Shown: positions 1 to 9,475 of the stretch, piece after piece
Position numbering within the stretch: position 1 is the first letter of the stretch
How the letters are laid out: each line of letters begins with the position of its first letter
NCBI GenBank assembly: GCA_013202315.1
Contig: JABMRZ010000035.1
Location: 1-17,576 of the forward strand
Length of the DNA: 17,576 nt
Direction of reading: 5' to 3'
Source of the DNA: Candidatus Tariuqbacter arcticus
GTDB taxonomy: Bacteria; Electryoneota; Tariuqbacteria; Tariuqbacterales; Tariuqbacteraceae
Program-made: the position numbers and the translations under genes
The notes under the pieces: generated by a model
Seen by the model: only the letters and a program-made list of their open reading frames with translations
Database searches by the model: none
What the model was told of the DNA's origin: nothing

Positions 1-19
1 AATATATATTTGCTGGGTT

Positions 20-93
20 TGTAGGCGCTTGATTCATCAAGCGCTTTCGTAACAATTTAAATATTATATGGTTTGATAAATCAAACCCCTATA
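20..93. repeat. Composite palindromic repeat, two hairpins between TGTAGG and CCCCTATA ends
   Basis: Two perfect short palindromes lie close together. The first has 9-base arms, GCGCTTGAT (25-33) and ATCAAGCGC (36-44), with a 2-base loop. The second has 8-base arms, GGTTTGAT (70-77) and ATCAAACC (80-87), with loop AA. Both share the core TTGAT-NN-ATCAA. The flanks TGTAGG (20-25) and CCCCTATA (86-93) are nearly inverted copies of each other and match the ends of the element at 16294-16346. The two are therefore probably members of one non-coding repeat family. No long T-run follows either hairpin, so a terminator role is possible but not shown. Confidence 0.6.
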
Positions 94-264
94 TTTTTAT
101 CGTTGTGGATAAAAATTACGGTCTATTTCGATTTCGGAAACAGACACTTTAAGCATAGCTATAAATGTTTTTTATTTTGATTATTAAAAAGGATTTACTT
201 AACTTAAATAGTCTAATTCCACCCTAATTCCGGCTTGTCCAAGTAGTGGATTCGAGATTTATTT

Positions 265-1278
265 ATGCTGCTTCGCTACAAATTATTAATCGCCCTGAGT
301 ATTCTGGCGCTGTTGATAGTTCTGCCTCTGCATAGTATTGTGCACAGCCCCAATTTATCACCCGCTTCAGCGCATTTCGGCAAGGTTGAAATCATCGCGG
401 GCGATAATCTAGTGAAGATTGCCGAGAAACTTGAAGCAGCGAGGCTGGTTGACAACGCTAATAAGTTCATCTGGGCTTGCAGGGTTATGCGGGTTGAGAA
501 GATGATTCCGGCGGGGATATTCACCATTCCCTTCGGATTATCTAATTATGAAATCGTTCAGCGGATGCTTTTTCACGGGATGAATACGGCAAATGTTACC
601 TTTAGAGAAGGCTGGTCAGCCGGAAGAATCGCCGGGGCGCTTCAAAAAAAACTCGGCGTCGATTCAACCGCCTTTATGAATGCGGTTAATGACACGGTAT
701 TCACCCGTGGACTTGGTATTGAAGCTCCTTCATTGGAAGGGTACCTCTTCCCTGAAACATATAATCTCTATTTAGGTGCTGACCCCTATGATGTCGCTAA
801 AAAAATGGTGGGCTTATTCAGGGAAAAATTCACCGATTCACTGAAATATAGAGCCTTTGAATTAGGGTTTTCGGTCAACGATATCTTAACACTTGCTTCG
901 ATTGTTGAAGGCGAAATAATTTATACCTCCGAAGCGCCCATCGTCGCAGGTGTATACCACAATCGATTGAAGCGCGGAATGAGGCTGCAGGCGGACCCTA
1001 CAATCCAATACATTATTCCGGATGGTCCCAGAAGACTACTCCTGAAGGATTTAAAGACAGAATCACCATATAACACTTATTTAAATAAAGGTTTGCCCCC
1101 CGGACCGATTGGCAATCCGGGAATGCGGGCGATTTTAGGCGCGCTGTATCCCAAAGATATTCCCTATTTATATTTCGTGGCGAAGGGAGACGGCTATCAT
1201 TATTTCAATACCACCATTGAAGGGCATTTGGCGGATAAGCGTAAGTTCAACCGTTACCGCCGCAGGCATAAGAAATGA
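265..1278 (+). CDS. mltG: Endolytic murein transglycosylase MltG (YceG-like)
   Basis: This inner-membrane-anchored enzyme cleaves nascent peptidoglycan glycan strands and is thought to end their elongation. The 337-residue length is normal for the family. One N-terminal membrane segment covers about residues 5-25. A LysM-like small domain follows (about 40-110), then the YceG catalytic domain. Family motifs are visible: EGYLFPETYNL (158-168), ASIVEGE (211-217, with E215 aligning to the catalytic glutamate of E. coli MltG), HNRL (232-235), LQADPTIQY (241-249) and the LPPGPIGNPG segment (277-286). The ATG has only a weak GAG-type ribosome site upstream (TTCGAGATTTATTT). The gene is first in a compact plus-strand group: the helicase start follows within about 20 bases, so the two are probably co-transcribed. 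Family assignment is secure; the exact start is moderately secure. Confidence 0.95.
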   Translation: MLLRYKLLIALSILALLIVLPLHSIVHSPNLSPASAHFGKVEIIAGDNLVKIAEKLEAARLVDNANKFIWACRVMRVEKMIPAGIFTIPFGLSNYEIVQRMLFHGMNTANVTFREGWSAGRIAGALQKKLGVDSTAFMNAVNDTVFTRGLGIEAPSLEGYLFPETYNLYLGADPYDVAKKMVGLFREKFTDSLKYRAFELGFSVNDILTLASIVEGEIIYTSEAPIVAGVYHNRLKRGMRLQADPTIQYIIPDGPRRLLLKDLKTESPYNTYLNKGLPPGPIGNPGMRAILGALYPKDIPYLYFVAKGDGYHYFNTTIEGHLADKRKFNRYRRRHKK

Positions 1279-1297
1279 TTAAGAAAGCGTATCATTG

Positions 1298-3439
1298 ATG
1301 AAATTACTCGACACATTAAATCCGGAACAGCGTGAAGCTGTAATCCGCACTGACGGTTCCGTTTTGGTGCTCGCAGGCGCTGGATCGGGAAAGACTCGTG
1401 TGCTGACGCACAAGGTCGCCTACCTGCTTCAGGAAGGTATAGCTAAACCCTGGGAAGTATTGGCGGTTACCTTCACCAACAAGGCGGCTGGCGATATGAA
1501 AAGCCGCATCGAACGGCTTCTTGACAGCGATTTGAGGAATATGTGGGTGGGCACATTTCACTCGCTGTTCGCCAGGATAGTCAGGCGCTTCGGAGATAGA
1601 ATCGGTTATTCCAGCAATTTCGCTATATACGACCGCCAGGACCAGCACAAAGTGATGAAAGAGGTGTTGAACGATATCCCCGCTTTGGCTCCCTTTCTGA
1701 ACTATAAGCGGGCGGTTGGAATCATATCTTCGATGAAAAGCCGGTTGAGACCTCCAATGGAAACCGGCGGTCAACTCGGCTTCAAAGTTGACACCGCAGA
1801 GCTATATCAGGCTTATGAGCGGAAGATGAAAGGGTATAATGCCCTCGATTTCGACGACTTATTGATGAAGCCGCTGGAGCTGATGCAGGCTCACCCTGAT
1901 ATTGCGAATATATATCGAAACCGCTTCCGCTATATTTTAGTGGATGAATTCCAGGATACAAATATCACTCAAAATGAACTGCTCAGAATTATATATGCTA
2001 AGCATAAGAATATCACGGTTGTGGGCGATGATGATCAGGCGATATACGGCTGGCGCGGGGCTGAGTTGAAAAACATCCTGAATTTCCCCCGCACTTATCC
2101 CGGTGGAATTATCGTTCGATTGGAAAGGAACTATCGAAGCACAAATCTCATTCTGCAAGTCGCCCAAGCGGTGATTGAGAATAATCTGAGCCGTCATGGA
2201 AAAACGCTCTGGACCGATATAGAAAGCCGGTTCAAACCCGTGCTGATTTCCAGCTTCGATAGCCGGGAGGAAGCGGTGGCTATAGCTTCCACGATTCAGG
2301 ATTTAACCATCGATGGAGTCGTCCGTTCTTCTATCGCCATTCTATACCGGACTAACGCTCAATCGCGAGTCCTGGAAAATGCGCTGCGCGAATATAATAT
2401 TCCATATACTATCGTGGGCGGGCTAAAATTTTACCAGCGCAAGGAAATCAAAGACCTGCTGGCTTATTTGAAGCTGCTGGTTAACCCGTCGGATGGAGTC
2501 GCTCTGACCAGGATAATAAATTTCCCACCCAGAGGAATAGGCGGAAAGACGATAGCAGGCCTGATGGAATATGCCAGCGATAATAATCTGGAGCTGTGGG
2601 AAGCGCTGAAGTCTATCGATGAGTCTTCTGAACTGAAACCCGCCGCCCAAAAAAAACTGGAGAAGTTCGCCGAAATGATAACCGCCTTAAAACAGAAGGC
2701 TGAGTCGGGCTCATTCATCGACCTGGTCAAAGCCATAATCGATAAAACCGGTTTGATCGACCATTATACTAAAGAAGGTGACGAGGAGTCTTTCGCCCGA
2801 GTGGATAACCTGCGCGAATTTATCGCCGCAGTCGAAGAGTATGTGAAAACCTACACGGAAAGGACTATGGATGATTTCCTGCAGGAAGTGGCGCTGGTCT
2901 CTGAAACGGATGAATGGGAAGAAGGTGATGTTGTCAGCCTGATGACCCTGCACAGCGCTAAAGGGTTGGAGTTTCCGGTGGTATTCATTTCCGGCTTGGA
3001 GGAGGGGCTCTTCCCCTTGATTAGGGAAGGGGAGGTCGATCTGGAAGAGGAACGGCGGTTATTCTATGTCGGAGTCACCCGGGCGATGGAGCGGCTGTTC
3101 CTGTCTTATGCGAGCTGGCGCAGGGTGGGATTGGATGGTATGCCTTCAAGGTTCATAGATGAAATCCCTGATGAAATGCTCGATGATTGGACGGGTTTCA
3201 GGCGGCATTATTCGGAATCGAAGCCTTTAGACAAATATGACCGTCAACCTCCCCCTGCGCAGACTTCCGTCCAGATGTTCAAACGAGGCGATAGAGTAGT
3301 TCACGCCAAATTTGGAGAAGGGATTGTCGCTTCGATAGAGTTGAGGAACAATGATGAAATGGTGACCGTTTTCTTCCAGGGATACGGCGCTAAAAAACTG
3401 AAGCTAAAACTCGCCGGATTGAAAAAACTAACGGTATGA
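1298..3439 (+). CDS. UvrD/PcrA-type superfamily 1 DNA helicase
   Basis: ATP-dependent 3'-5' DNA helicase of the UvrD/PcrA/Rep family, acting in repair and in removing obstacles from DNA. All SF1A motifs are present in order: Walker A GAGSGKT (27-33), motif Ia AVTFTNKAA, Walker B DEFQD (216-220), motif III GDDDQAIYGWRGA (243-255), LERNYRS, QRKE, the motif V region TLHSAKGLEF, and motif VI RRLFYVGVTRA. The last ~53 residues (FKRGDRVVHAKFGEG onward) form the Tudor-like C-terminal domain typical of PcrA, known to contact RNA polymerase. This favours PcrA over Rep. At 713 residues the length is usual. I chose ATG 1298; an in-frame TTG at 1295 is an alternative. No strong ribosome site is seen (AAGAAAG about 12 bases upstream). 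The stop TGA overlaps the next ATG, suggesting translational coupling. Confidence 0.95.
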   Translation: MKLLDTLNPEQREAVIRTDGSVLVLAGAGSGKTRVLTHKVAYLLQEGIAKPWEVLAVTFTNKAAGDMKSRIERLLDSDLRNMWVGTFHSLFARIVRRFGDRIGYSSNFAIYDRQDQHKVMKEVLNDIPALAPFLNYKRAVGIISSMKSRLRPPMETGGQLGFKVDTAELYQAYERKMKGYNALDFDDLLMKPLELMQAHPDIANIYRNRFRYILVDEFQDTNITQNELLRIIYAKHKNITVVGDDDQAIYGWRGAELKNILNFPRTYPGGIIVRLERNYRSTNLILQVAQAVIENNLSRHGKTLWTDIESRFKPVLISSFDSREEAVAIASTIQDLTIDGVVRSSIAILYRTNAQSRVLENALREYNIPYTIVGGLKFYQRKEIKDLLAYLKLLVNPSDGVALTRIINFPPRGIGGKTIAGLMEYASDNNLELWEALKSIDESSELKPAAQKKLEKFAEMITALKQKAESGSFIDLVKAIIDKTGLIDHYTKEGDEESFARVDNLREFIAAVEEYVKTYTERTMDDFLQEVALVSETDEWEEGDVVSLMTLHSAKGLEFPVVFISGLEEGLFPLIREGEVDLEEERRLFYVGVTRAMERLFLSYASWRRVGLDGMPSRFIDEIPDEMLDDWTGFRRHYSESKPLDKYDRQPPPAQTSVQMFKRGDRVVHAKFGEGIVASIELRNNDEMVTVFFQGYGAKKLKLKLAGLKKLTV

Positions 3440-6400
3440 ACAAGAAGTATTTCATAGTTTTCATAACCTTGCTGTGTGTATCGGCTGCAAACGCTGACCG
3501 TGATGATGATTTCGTGTTTGCGCAGAAGCTTTACAGCGATGGATATTACGATTTGGCGGCTGAGCAATTCGCCAATTTCGTTGAAAATTATCCGGACGAT
3601 TACCGGCTGCCATCTGCCTATTTCATACGGGGTAAGGCGTTGTTTGCAATTGAAGCATGGGATAAGGCGCGGGTCGCTTTTCTCAGAGTGGCGTTGGAAT
3701 TTTCGGACAGCAAAAACGCCCCCGAAGCTCTATATCAATCGGCGCTCTGCTTGAAAAATCAAGAGCGCTGGAAAGAAGCGGCCCGAAGTTACCTTAGCGT
3801 TTATGATTACTACCCCAAAAGCGAATTCGCCGCCAAAGGCATCGTCGAAGCGGGGGTGATTTATCGGTTATTAGGTGAGAGCGCTAACGCCGAGGCGGTC
3901 TTCAAGCGGATTATCCGCACTTACCCTGGAACTGTATCAGCAGCGATGTCATACTTCTACCTCGCTGAAATCGCCGATGAGAATGGAGATGACGCTCAAG
4001 CGCTGCAGGATTATTTCCTCGCCGGGCAACTCGCCGAGGACGATGCAATAGAAGCGCAGGTTCATATTCGCCGAGCCTTGATTTATTATCGGCTCGGTGA
4101 TTGGAATGCGGCTGAATCGGAAATCGAAAATGTTAAATCACCCCCCGATTACTTCAGCTATGTCTCCATATTGAAAGGAATATGGACCCAGAAAAGAGGC
4201 GATTACGCCGGCGCCGAAAGAATGCTTATCAAGGTGGAACAGAATACAGAGAACGACACCCTGCGCGCATTAGCTAAACTTGGCTTGGGAGATAATGCAT
4301 TCCTGACCGGCGATTTCGCCTCCGCTTTGGAGTATTATCGGAATCTGCCCCCAGCAGATTCAGTTGCGCTGAGGCTGGGATTCACTTTTCTGAAATTGGA
4401 CAGCGTCGATCAGGCTGTCGACGCTTTTACCCAGGCGTTGAAAACAGAAGGCAGTTATGAGGTTAAAGCGGCGGCGCTCGAACGATTGAAGGATTTATAT
4501 GCTGAAAGCGGTGAAAAGCAACAAATCTCCGAAGTTCTCGGTTCCTATCTGCCCAAGCTGAAACAACTTCCCAATTGGGATTCCTTTGCAATAAATCTGG
4601 GGATAATAGCCTATAATGAAGGTAATTACCAGTTAGGGGAAGGATTTTTCAGCGCGCTGAACGATGTTCAATCTCCCTGGTCCGACGATGCGGTTTATTA
4701 CCTCGGACTTATTTATAAATCTGAGAATAATCTCGAAAAGGCGATCAGGCTTTATGACAAGTTCCAGCGCAAATTTCCCGGCAGTGATTTTGCGCTTGAG
4801 GTAGAAGGGCGTTTGGATGAAATGCGGAGCAATCTTCCGGCTGATAATCTAGTCGATGAGATAGCCCGCCTTTCCGCTTCCAGTTATAATTTCGAAAATA
4901 AGAGTGAACTGGCGCTTAGTTGGGGACGGCTTTACTTTGAGAGCTTTAAGGATTATTCTAAAGCCTGTGAACAGCTTAGCTTAGCCTTGAATTCTGAGGA
5001 ATTAAGCTCTGATAAGGAAGCTTCAGCCTTGGGATTACTGGCTTCAGCCCTGGTTAAAAGGTCCAAGAAAGAAATTTCACTTGCGGATTCAGCCCGTTCG
5101 GTTATGAAAGTCTATCTGCGCAAAGCGCCGCAGGGCGATTTCGCCGGCAGGTTCAGTCTTTTTCTCTTGAAGTATCAGGTTTTAACCTTAAAGGATTCCG
5201 CCCAAAAACGGAAAACATATATGCAGGGTTTGGGAGAAATCTATGGCAGATACGGCAGCGACCAGGTGATGCCTGAAGTCCTTTCGGAATTAGTCAAGGT
5301 ATATGCGCAATCACCTGATGGAGTCCGGAAGGTGATCGAATACCGCCGGGTTTTAAGCGACAGATTTCCCGCCAATCCCCTTAATCAGAACGCTATTTTG
5401 AATAGCGCCGAAGTAAGATTGTCAGCGGGTGATACCAGCGGCGCCAAGTTGGATTATGATGAATATATAAGCGAATATCCTGAAGGATTCGGAATATTTA
5501 CCGCCCGTCTTAAAGCGGCGGAATTAACCGGGGAATACAATGATAAAATTGCCCTGCTGAAGGCGCTTGTCGAAAAGCGCTATTATCATTCACGGGTTGC
5601 GGAAGTGGTCGAAACCCTCGGCGATTTATACGCTTCGCAGGGATTATATCAAGAAGCTCTTCAGCAGTATCTTTCGCTGGCGGATTTGCCCAAATCGGCA
5701 GCCTCAATTAGAGAATCTTCGGATATTGAATATAAGATAGGTTTAACCCATCAGAGGATAGGGAATTTAGCTGAAGCGCAAAAGTATTACCTTAATTATG
5801 CGGTCGGCAATCCCAACGGCGCATTTTGGGAGGAGGCGATTTTCGCCCTGGCTGAAATCTCCGAAAACGAAGACCGCGTTCCGGCGGCGCTGAAATTCTA
5901 CCAGAACCTGCTTTCACGGTCCGATAAGGAAGGGCTTGATGAAACCGTTTTGGAGCGGATGGCGGCGATTTATTACCGCATCGGGAAATTAAGCGAAGGG
6001 CGGAAGATTTATCTGCAATTAGCGGATAATACTGCTGACCCCGCCAAGCGAATGGAATATTCCGCCTCCGCCACAATCGGGCTATACCGCCAGGAACTAT
6101 TGGAAAACGCACGCCGGGAGGCGATAGAATTCGCGAAACAATTTAAAAAGTCCCCCCGCCTGAAGGAATATCAAGCCAAGTTTTACCTGGAAAAAGGCAA
6201 GGCGCTGGCGGCTGAAAAGAATTTCTCCGAAGCCTTGAAATCGTTGAAATATATTCTGAAGAAGTATCCCCATTCAGCGGCGGTGGCTGAAGCGAAATAT
6301 GAGACCGGGAAAATCTATCTGATCACCAATCGCTTCGAGGAAGCTTTGGATATTCTCACTAAGATTCCCGATGAATATCCCGACAATCCGGCGCTTCCTT

Positions 6401-7002
6401 CGGTATATATCACTTTGGGCGCATTCTATTATCGTCAATCGCAGATGCAGAATGCGCTTGTGTCATTCCAGAAAGTGCTGGATGATTCAGCCGGCAGAGA
6501 ACATTGGCCGCTGGCTTTGCAGAATTTGGAGATGACCTACAAGGACCTGGGATTATATGAAGCGGCGCTTTCGGTGGTGAATCGATACTTGGAAATGTAT
6601 CCCTACAGGGACGATGTTCTTTTAAAGAAGCTGGATGCCGCCCAAATCTTGTTAAGACTTCGGGAATATGACAGGGCGGTTAAAAAGTTTGCGGAAATAT
6701 TGCCCTTGGCGAGCGAGGATATGAAGGTTGAAGTGCAGTTCTATTTGGGAGAGGCGTATTTTCAGAAGGGTGATTTTCAACAGGCGGTTCTGGAATATAT
6801 GAAGGTGAAATATATCGACCCTGGAACCGGACTCGATTGGGCGGTAACTTCCATCTATAATGTCGGTAAATGCTACGAGAAATTGGGGCGGTATGATGAA
6901 GCTCGTAAAATGTATCGGGAAATCATCGACCGATGGGGAGCTAATTCCAATTATGGAATCGGCGCGCAAAACAGGATTGATTTGTTGGATAAGATGAAGT
7001 AG
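3436..7002 (+). CDS. Exported tetratricopeptide-repeat protein, 1188 residues
   Basis: Function not assigned. A signal peptide is clear: NKK, a hydrophobic stretch (residues 5-17), then ANA with likely cleavage after A20. The rest is almost wholly TPR-like helical pairs from about residue 22 to the C-terminus, with the recurrent signature of a small residue before Y/F and 'YP' turns (for example VENYPDD, YDYYPKS, RTYPGT, KKYPHS, DEYPDNP, LEMYPYRD). The first repeats resemble YbgF/CpoB and BamD-type periplasmic TPRs. No enzymatic domain and no membrane segment other than the signal is visible, so a periplasmic or outer-membrane-associated scaffold is inferred. The ATG lies inside the helicase stop (ATGA overlap), so the gene is probably translated by coupling with the helicase and co-transcribed with mltG. 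A link to envelope growth is possible but unproven. Confidence 0.9.
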   Translation: MNKKYFIVFITLLCVSAANADRDDDFVFAQKLYSDGYYDLAAEQFANFVENYPDDYRLPSAYFIRGKALFAIEAWDKARVAFLRVALEFSDSKNAPEALYQSALCLKNQERWKEAARSYLSVYDYYPKSEFAAKGIVEAGVIYRLLGESANAEAVFKRIIRTYPGTVSAAMSYFYLAEIADENGDDAQALQDYFLAGQLAEDDAIEAQVHIRRALIYYRLGDWNAAESEIENVKSPPDYFSYVSILKGIWTQKRGDYAGAERMLIKVEQNTENDTLRALAKLGLGDNAFLTGDFASALEYYRNLPPADSVALRLGFTFLKLDSVDQAVDAFTQALKTEGSYEVKAAALERLKDLYAESGEKQQISEVLGSYLPKLKQLPNWDSFAINLGIIAYNEGNYQLGEGFFSALNDVQSPWSDDAVYYLGLIYKSENNLEKAIRLYDKFQRKFPGSDFALEVEGRLDEMRSNLPADNLVDEIARLSASSYNFENKSELALSWGRLYFESFKDYSKACEQLSLALNSEELSSDKEASALGLLASALVKRSKKEISLADSARSVMKVYLRKAPQGDFAGRFSLFLLKYQVLTLKDSAQKRKTYMQGLGEIYGRYGSDQVMPEVLSELVKVYAQSPDGVRKVIEYRRVLSDRFPANPLNQNAILNSAEVRLSAGDTSGAKLDYDEYISEYPEGFGIFTARLKAAELTGEYNDKIALLKALVEKRYYHSRVAEVVETLGDLYASQGLYQEALQQYLSLADLPKSAASIRESSDIEYKIGLTHQRIGNLAEAQKYYLNYAVGNPNGAFWEEAIFALAEISENEDRVPAALKFYQNLLSRSDKEGLDETVLERMAAIYYRIGKLSEGRKIYLQLADNTADPAKRMEYSASATIGLYRQELLENARREAIEFAKQFKKSPRLKEYQAKFYLEKGKALAAEKNFSEALKSLKYILKKYPHSAAVAEAKYETGKIYLITNRFEEALDILTKIPDEYPDNPALPSVYITLGAFYYRQSQMQNALVSFQKVLDDSAGREHWPLALQNLEMTYKDLGLYEAALSVVNRYLEMYPYRDDVLLKKLDAAQILLRLREYDRAVKKFAEILPLASEDMKVEVQFYLGEAYFQKGDFQQAVLEYMKVKYIDPGTGLDWAVTSIYNVGKCYEKLGRYDEARKMYREIIDRWGANSNYGIGAQNRIDLLDKMK

Positions 7003-7010
7003 TGATTTTT

Positions 7011-7140
7011 GAAATGTAAAATGTAGAATGAAAAATGGAGAATTGAAAATGAAAATAGAGACTGGAATTACGAATAATCCAATGCCTACAGACTACAGCT
7101 AAAAGCCATTTTCAAGGTTGACAAAAACTTATAAAGGTTA
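7011..7140. repeat. Degenerate low-complexity spacer (ATG/GAA-rich, then CTACAGACTACAGC)
   Basis: The 147-base gap between the TPR gene and nadC holds imperfect tandem copies of AAAATGNAGAATG-like words (7011-7066), followed by GCCTACAGACTACAGCT (7084-7100). There is no open frame. The -35-like hexamer TTGACA sits at 7118-7123, but no -10 hexamer lies at a normal distance, so I do not call a promoter. The word pattern looks like a decayed dispersed repeat rather than a structured RNA. Confidence 0.4.
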
Positions 7141-7149
7141 AGAACACAG

Positions 7150-7995
7150 ATGGAAGTGTATCCCATTATAGAAACCGCGGTGCACGAAGACCTCGGCTTT
7201 GCGGGGGATTTGACCTCCCGGGCCTGCATATCCGAAGAACATCGTTCCTGTACGAAGGTGATTTCCCGCTGTGAAGGTGTAATTGCGGGAATGGATTACT
7301 TCGTTCAGGTTTTCCAAAAAGTCGATAGTTCGACTGAAATTCAGGTTTTTAAGGAAGACGGGGCGTCGGTGACAGTCAATGATGCGATTGTGACTATGGA
7401 AGGCTATACTCAATCATTACTTGCCGGTGAACGAACCGCCCTGAATTTCCTGGGGCATTTGAGCGGAATCGCCACTATGACCTCGCGGTTGGTAAAAGAA
7501 GTCGATGACACCGGGGTTATTCTACTTGATACCCGTAAGACCCTTCCCGGGCTTAGAGCCGCTGAAAAGAAAGCGGTTCGAGCAGGGGGGGGATATAATC
7601 ACCGCTTCGGACTGTTTGATATGATATTAATCAAGGAAAACCATATTGCGGCGGCGGGCGGAATCATCGAAGCGCTCAAAAGAGCTCACCAATATAACAA
7701 AAGAGTGGGGGGGAGGCTCGAAATTGAAATTGAAGTCCGCAACTTGGACGAACTACAGGCGGCGATCGGCGAAAAACCCGATAGGATAATGCTTGATAAT
7801 TTCACAGTTGAAATGGTGCGTCAAGCGGTTCAATATGTTAATGGGAAAATCGCCCTCGAAGTGTCAGGCGGGGTGAATGAGAATAACATCAGGGAATACG
7901 CTGAAGCCGGTCCCGATTATATTTCGGTGGGAACTATCACCTCCTCCGCCCCGGCGCTGGATTTGTCGATGTTAGTGGAGGGAATTGGCAAGTAG
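7150..7995 (+). CDS. nadC: Nicotinate-nucleotide pyrophosphorylase (quinolinate phosphoribosyltransferase)
   Basis: Cytosolic enzyme that converts quinolinate and PRPP to nicotinate mononucleotide, CO2 and pyrophosphate in de novo NAD synthesis. The 281 residues match the usual family size. Recognisable motifs are EDLGFAGDLTS (13-23), ERTALNFLGHLSGIAT (94-109, with R95 in the substrate site), DTRKTLPGLR (127-136), KAVRAGGGYNHR (141-152), the IKENH segment with K162, IEIEVRNLDE (192-201), MLDNF (214-218) and the C-terminal SGGVNENNI and SVGTITSSAPALDLS. It stands alone: no nadA or nadB is in view, and the next gene begins about 88 bases downstream. The ATG fits the family start; the ribosome site is weak (AAGG then 11 bases). 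The neighbouring importer need not be functionally linked. Confidence 0.96.
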   Translation: MEVYPIIETAVHEDLGFAGDLTSRACISEEHRSCTKVISRCEGVIAGMDYFVQVFQKVDSSTEIQVFKEDGASVTVNDAIVTMEGYTQSLLAGERTALNFLGHLSGIATMTSRLVKEVDDTGVILLDTRKTLPGLRAAEKKAVRAGGGYNHRFGLFDMILIKENHIAAAGGIIEALKRAHQYNKRVGGRLEIEIEVRNLDELQAAIGEKPDRIMLDNFTVEMVRQAVQYVNGKIALEVSGGVNENNIREYAEAGPDYISVGTITSSAPALDLSMLVEGIGK

Positions 7996-8083
7996 CCCTA
8001 ATAATAAACCCTAATCTATCACAAAATACTTTAATGAAGTATCAAGCATGCCCCCTCCTCCATTTTAATCCCATTCACGGTCG

Positions 8084-9475
8084 GTGGATAATATTCGCGT
8101 TCGATATAATCAAGTGGTTCATTTTATTCAGGCGTTGCCTTTGTATCAACTGGAAGTAAATATTTCAGAAATAAAATACCCCGCCAGCTATCAATCCATT
8201 CCGATAGAGATGTCATTCAAATTGAAGGCGGGCGAAGTTGCGCTCATCAGAGGCGCTTCCGGTTCGGGAAAGACTTCCGTCTTGCGCTGTTTGAACCGAG
8301 TGATCCCCGAAGTCATTGAAGCCGAATATAGCGGGGATATATTATGGGGCGGAACATCTCTTGATAGCACAAGCGGCAGTCCCGCGAATTCACCCACTAC
8401 CTTCACTCTCCTGCAGAATCCTTTTCATTCATTCATTGGAACTGGTGAAATACTTAATTCCAATCGAATTAGTTATAGCGGGTGGATGATGCAGCAAATG
8501 AGGAATTCCCGTTCATTTCACGATTTATCCGCCGGGGAAAGACAGCGCATGCTGTTGAAAAGAGCCTTCCAAGCTGAGCCGGATATTTTATTGCTCGATG
8601 AACCCGCGAGCCGGCTGGATGAAGACGGCTTGAAAGTACTCAATGAAAGTCTGGCGGAAAGGAAGCGAAAGAAGCGTGGAATCACCATCATCGCCGAGCA
8701 CCGATGGGATAGCTTCAAAAATTTAGTGGATGCGGAAATGATCTTAAACGATGAAGACGATAACAGAGATGTCTATACACAAGATATGAATCTGTCGGAT
8801 AGAAACGATCTTGGCTGCCAATGTATGTTTGATCTAACTGACTACGGAATAGCAAAGGGTTCAGTCCTCATATCACTACAAAATGTTGGCGCGAGAATTA
8901 GTGGGAAGTGGTTATTTAGAGATGTGAATCTCGAATTACGAGCGGGTGAAGTGATTGGGATAACCGGTCCTAATGGATCGGGAAAAACCACCCTGGGAAA
9001 ACTGATGGTTCGGAAAAAGGATCCAAGTCAAGGGAAGATTGTCAGACATAATGATAGACTGAAAAGCGTTATTCTTTATGAGGATCCGCAATCTCAATTG
9101 TTGTGCGATACAGTGCGGGAGGAGGTCTCTTTCGCGGCTGATAATTACCGGCTGCCTCCTGAATATCCCGCCTGGTTGATGAAGGTATTCGGATTGGAAA
9201 GCCTTAAGGACAAATCCCCCTTTCATTTAAGCCATGGACAACAAGAAAGAACCGTGATAGCGGCAATCCTCTCGAAAAACCCTGAACTTGTGGTGTTGGA
9301 TGAATCCACTCAAGGTCAAGATAAAAACAGCAAAGAACGCCTCACTACCCTTATTAGAAGTCTGTCCCGGTTTGGGAAAGGGGTATTATTGCTCAGCCAG
9401 GACAGGGAGTTTTTAAATCATACTGCCGATATGATATTCACCTTGAAAGAGGGAAGACTGGAGCGAATGAATTGA
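8084..9475 (+). CDS. Fused double ATPase subunit of an ECF-type ABC importer
   Basis: Two ABC nucleotide-binding domains in one chain of 463 residues, as in ECF A-A' fusions (YkoD-like) that power vitamin or metal uptake. Domain 1 has Walker A GASGSGKT (57-64), Q-loop LLQNPF (Q111), signature LSAGERQR (148-155), Walker B ILLLDEP (168-174) and a switch histidine in AEHRWD (H206). Domain 2 has Walker A GPNGSGKT (295-302), signature LSHGQQ (382-387) and Walker B LVVLDES (402-408). Its Q-loop position reads YEDP (E333) and its H-loop LSQD (Q439), so two catalytic-loop residues are changed. A linker of about 40 residues (220-260) joins the domains. The GTG start is the first possible after an in-frame stop at 8066-8068 and has no clear ribosome site; GTG 8114 is an alternative. 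The stop overlaps the next gene's start. Confidence 0.88.
   Translation: MDNIRVRYNQVVHFIQALPLYQLEVNISEIKYPASYQSIPIEMSFKLKAGEVALIRGASGSGKTSVLRCLNRVIPEVIEAEYSGDILWGGTSLDSTSGSPANSPTTFTLLQNPFHSFIGTGEILNSNRISYSGWMMQQMRNSRSFHDLSAGERQRMLLKRAFQAEPDILLLDEPASRLDEDGLKVLNESLAERKRKKRGITIIAEHRWDSFKNLVDAEMILNDEDDNRDVYTQDMNLSDRNDLGCQCMFDLTDYGIAKGSVLISLQNVGARISGKWLFRDVNLELRAGEVIGITGPNGSGKTTLGKLMVRKKDPSQGKIVRHNDRLKSVILYEDPQSQLLCDTVREEVSFAADNYRLPPEYPAWLMKVFGLESLKDKSPFHLSHGQQERTVIAAILSKNPELVVLDESTQGQDKNSKERLTTLIRSLSRFGKGVLLLSQDREFLNHTADMIFTLKEGRLERMN

Noticed and set aside
7118..7146. Sigma-70 promoter for nadC using TTGACA at 7118
   Set aside because: The TATAAA word is only six bases further on and no -10 hexamer lies 16-18 bases away.
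8026..8042. Hairpin ATACTT-TAATG-AAGTAT between nadC and the ECF ATPase gene as a terminator
   Set aside because: Only six A/T-rich pairs with no following T-run; too weak to call.
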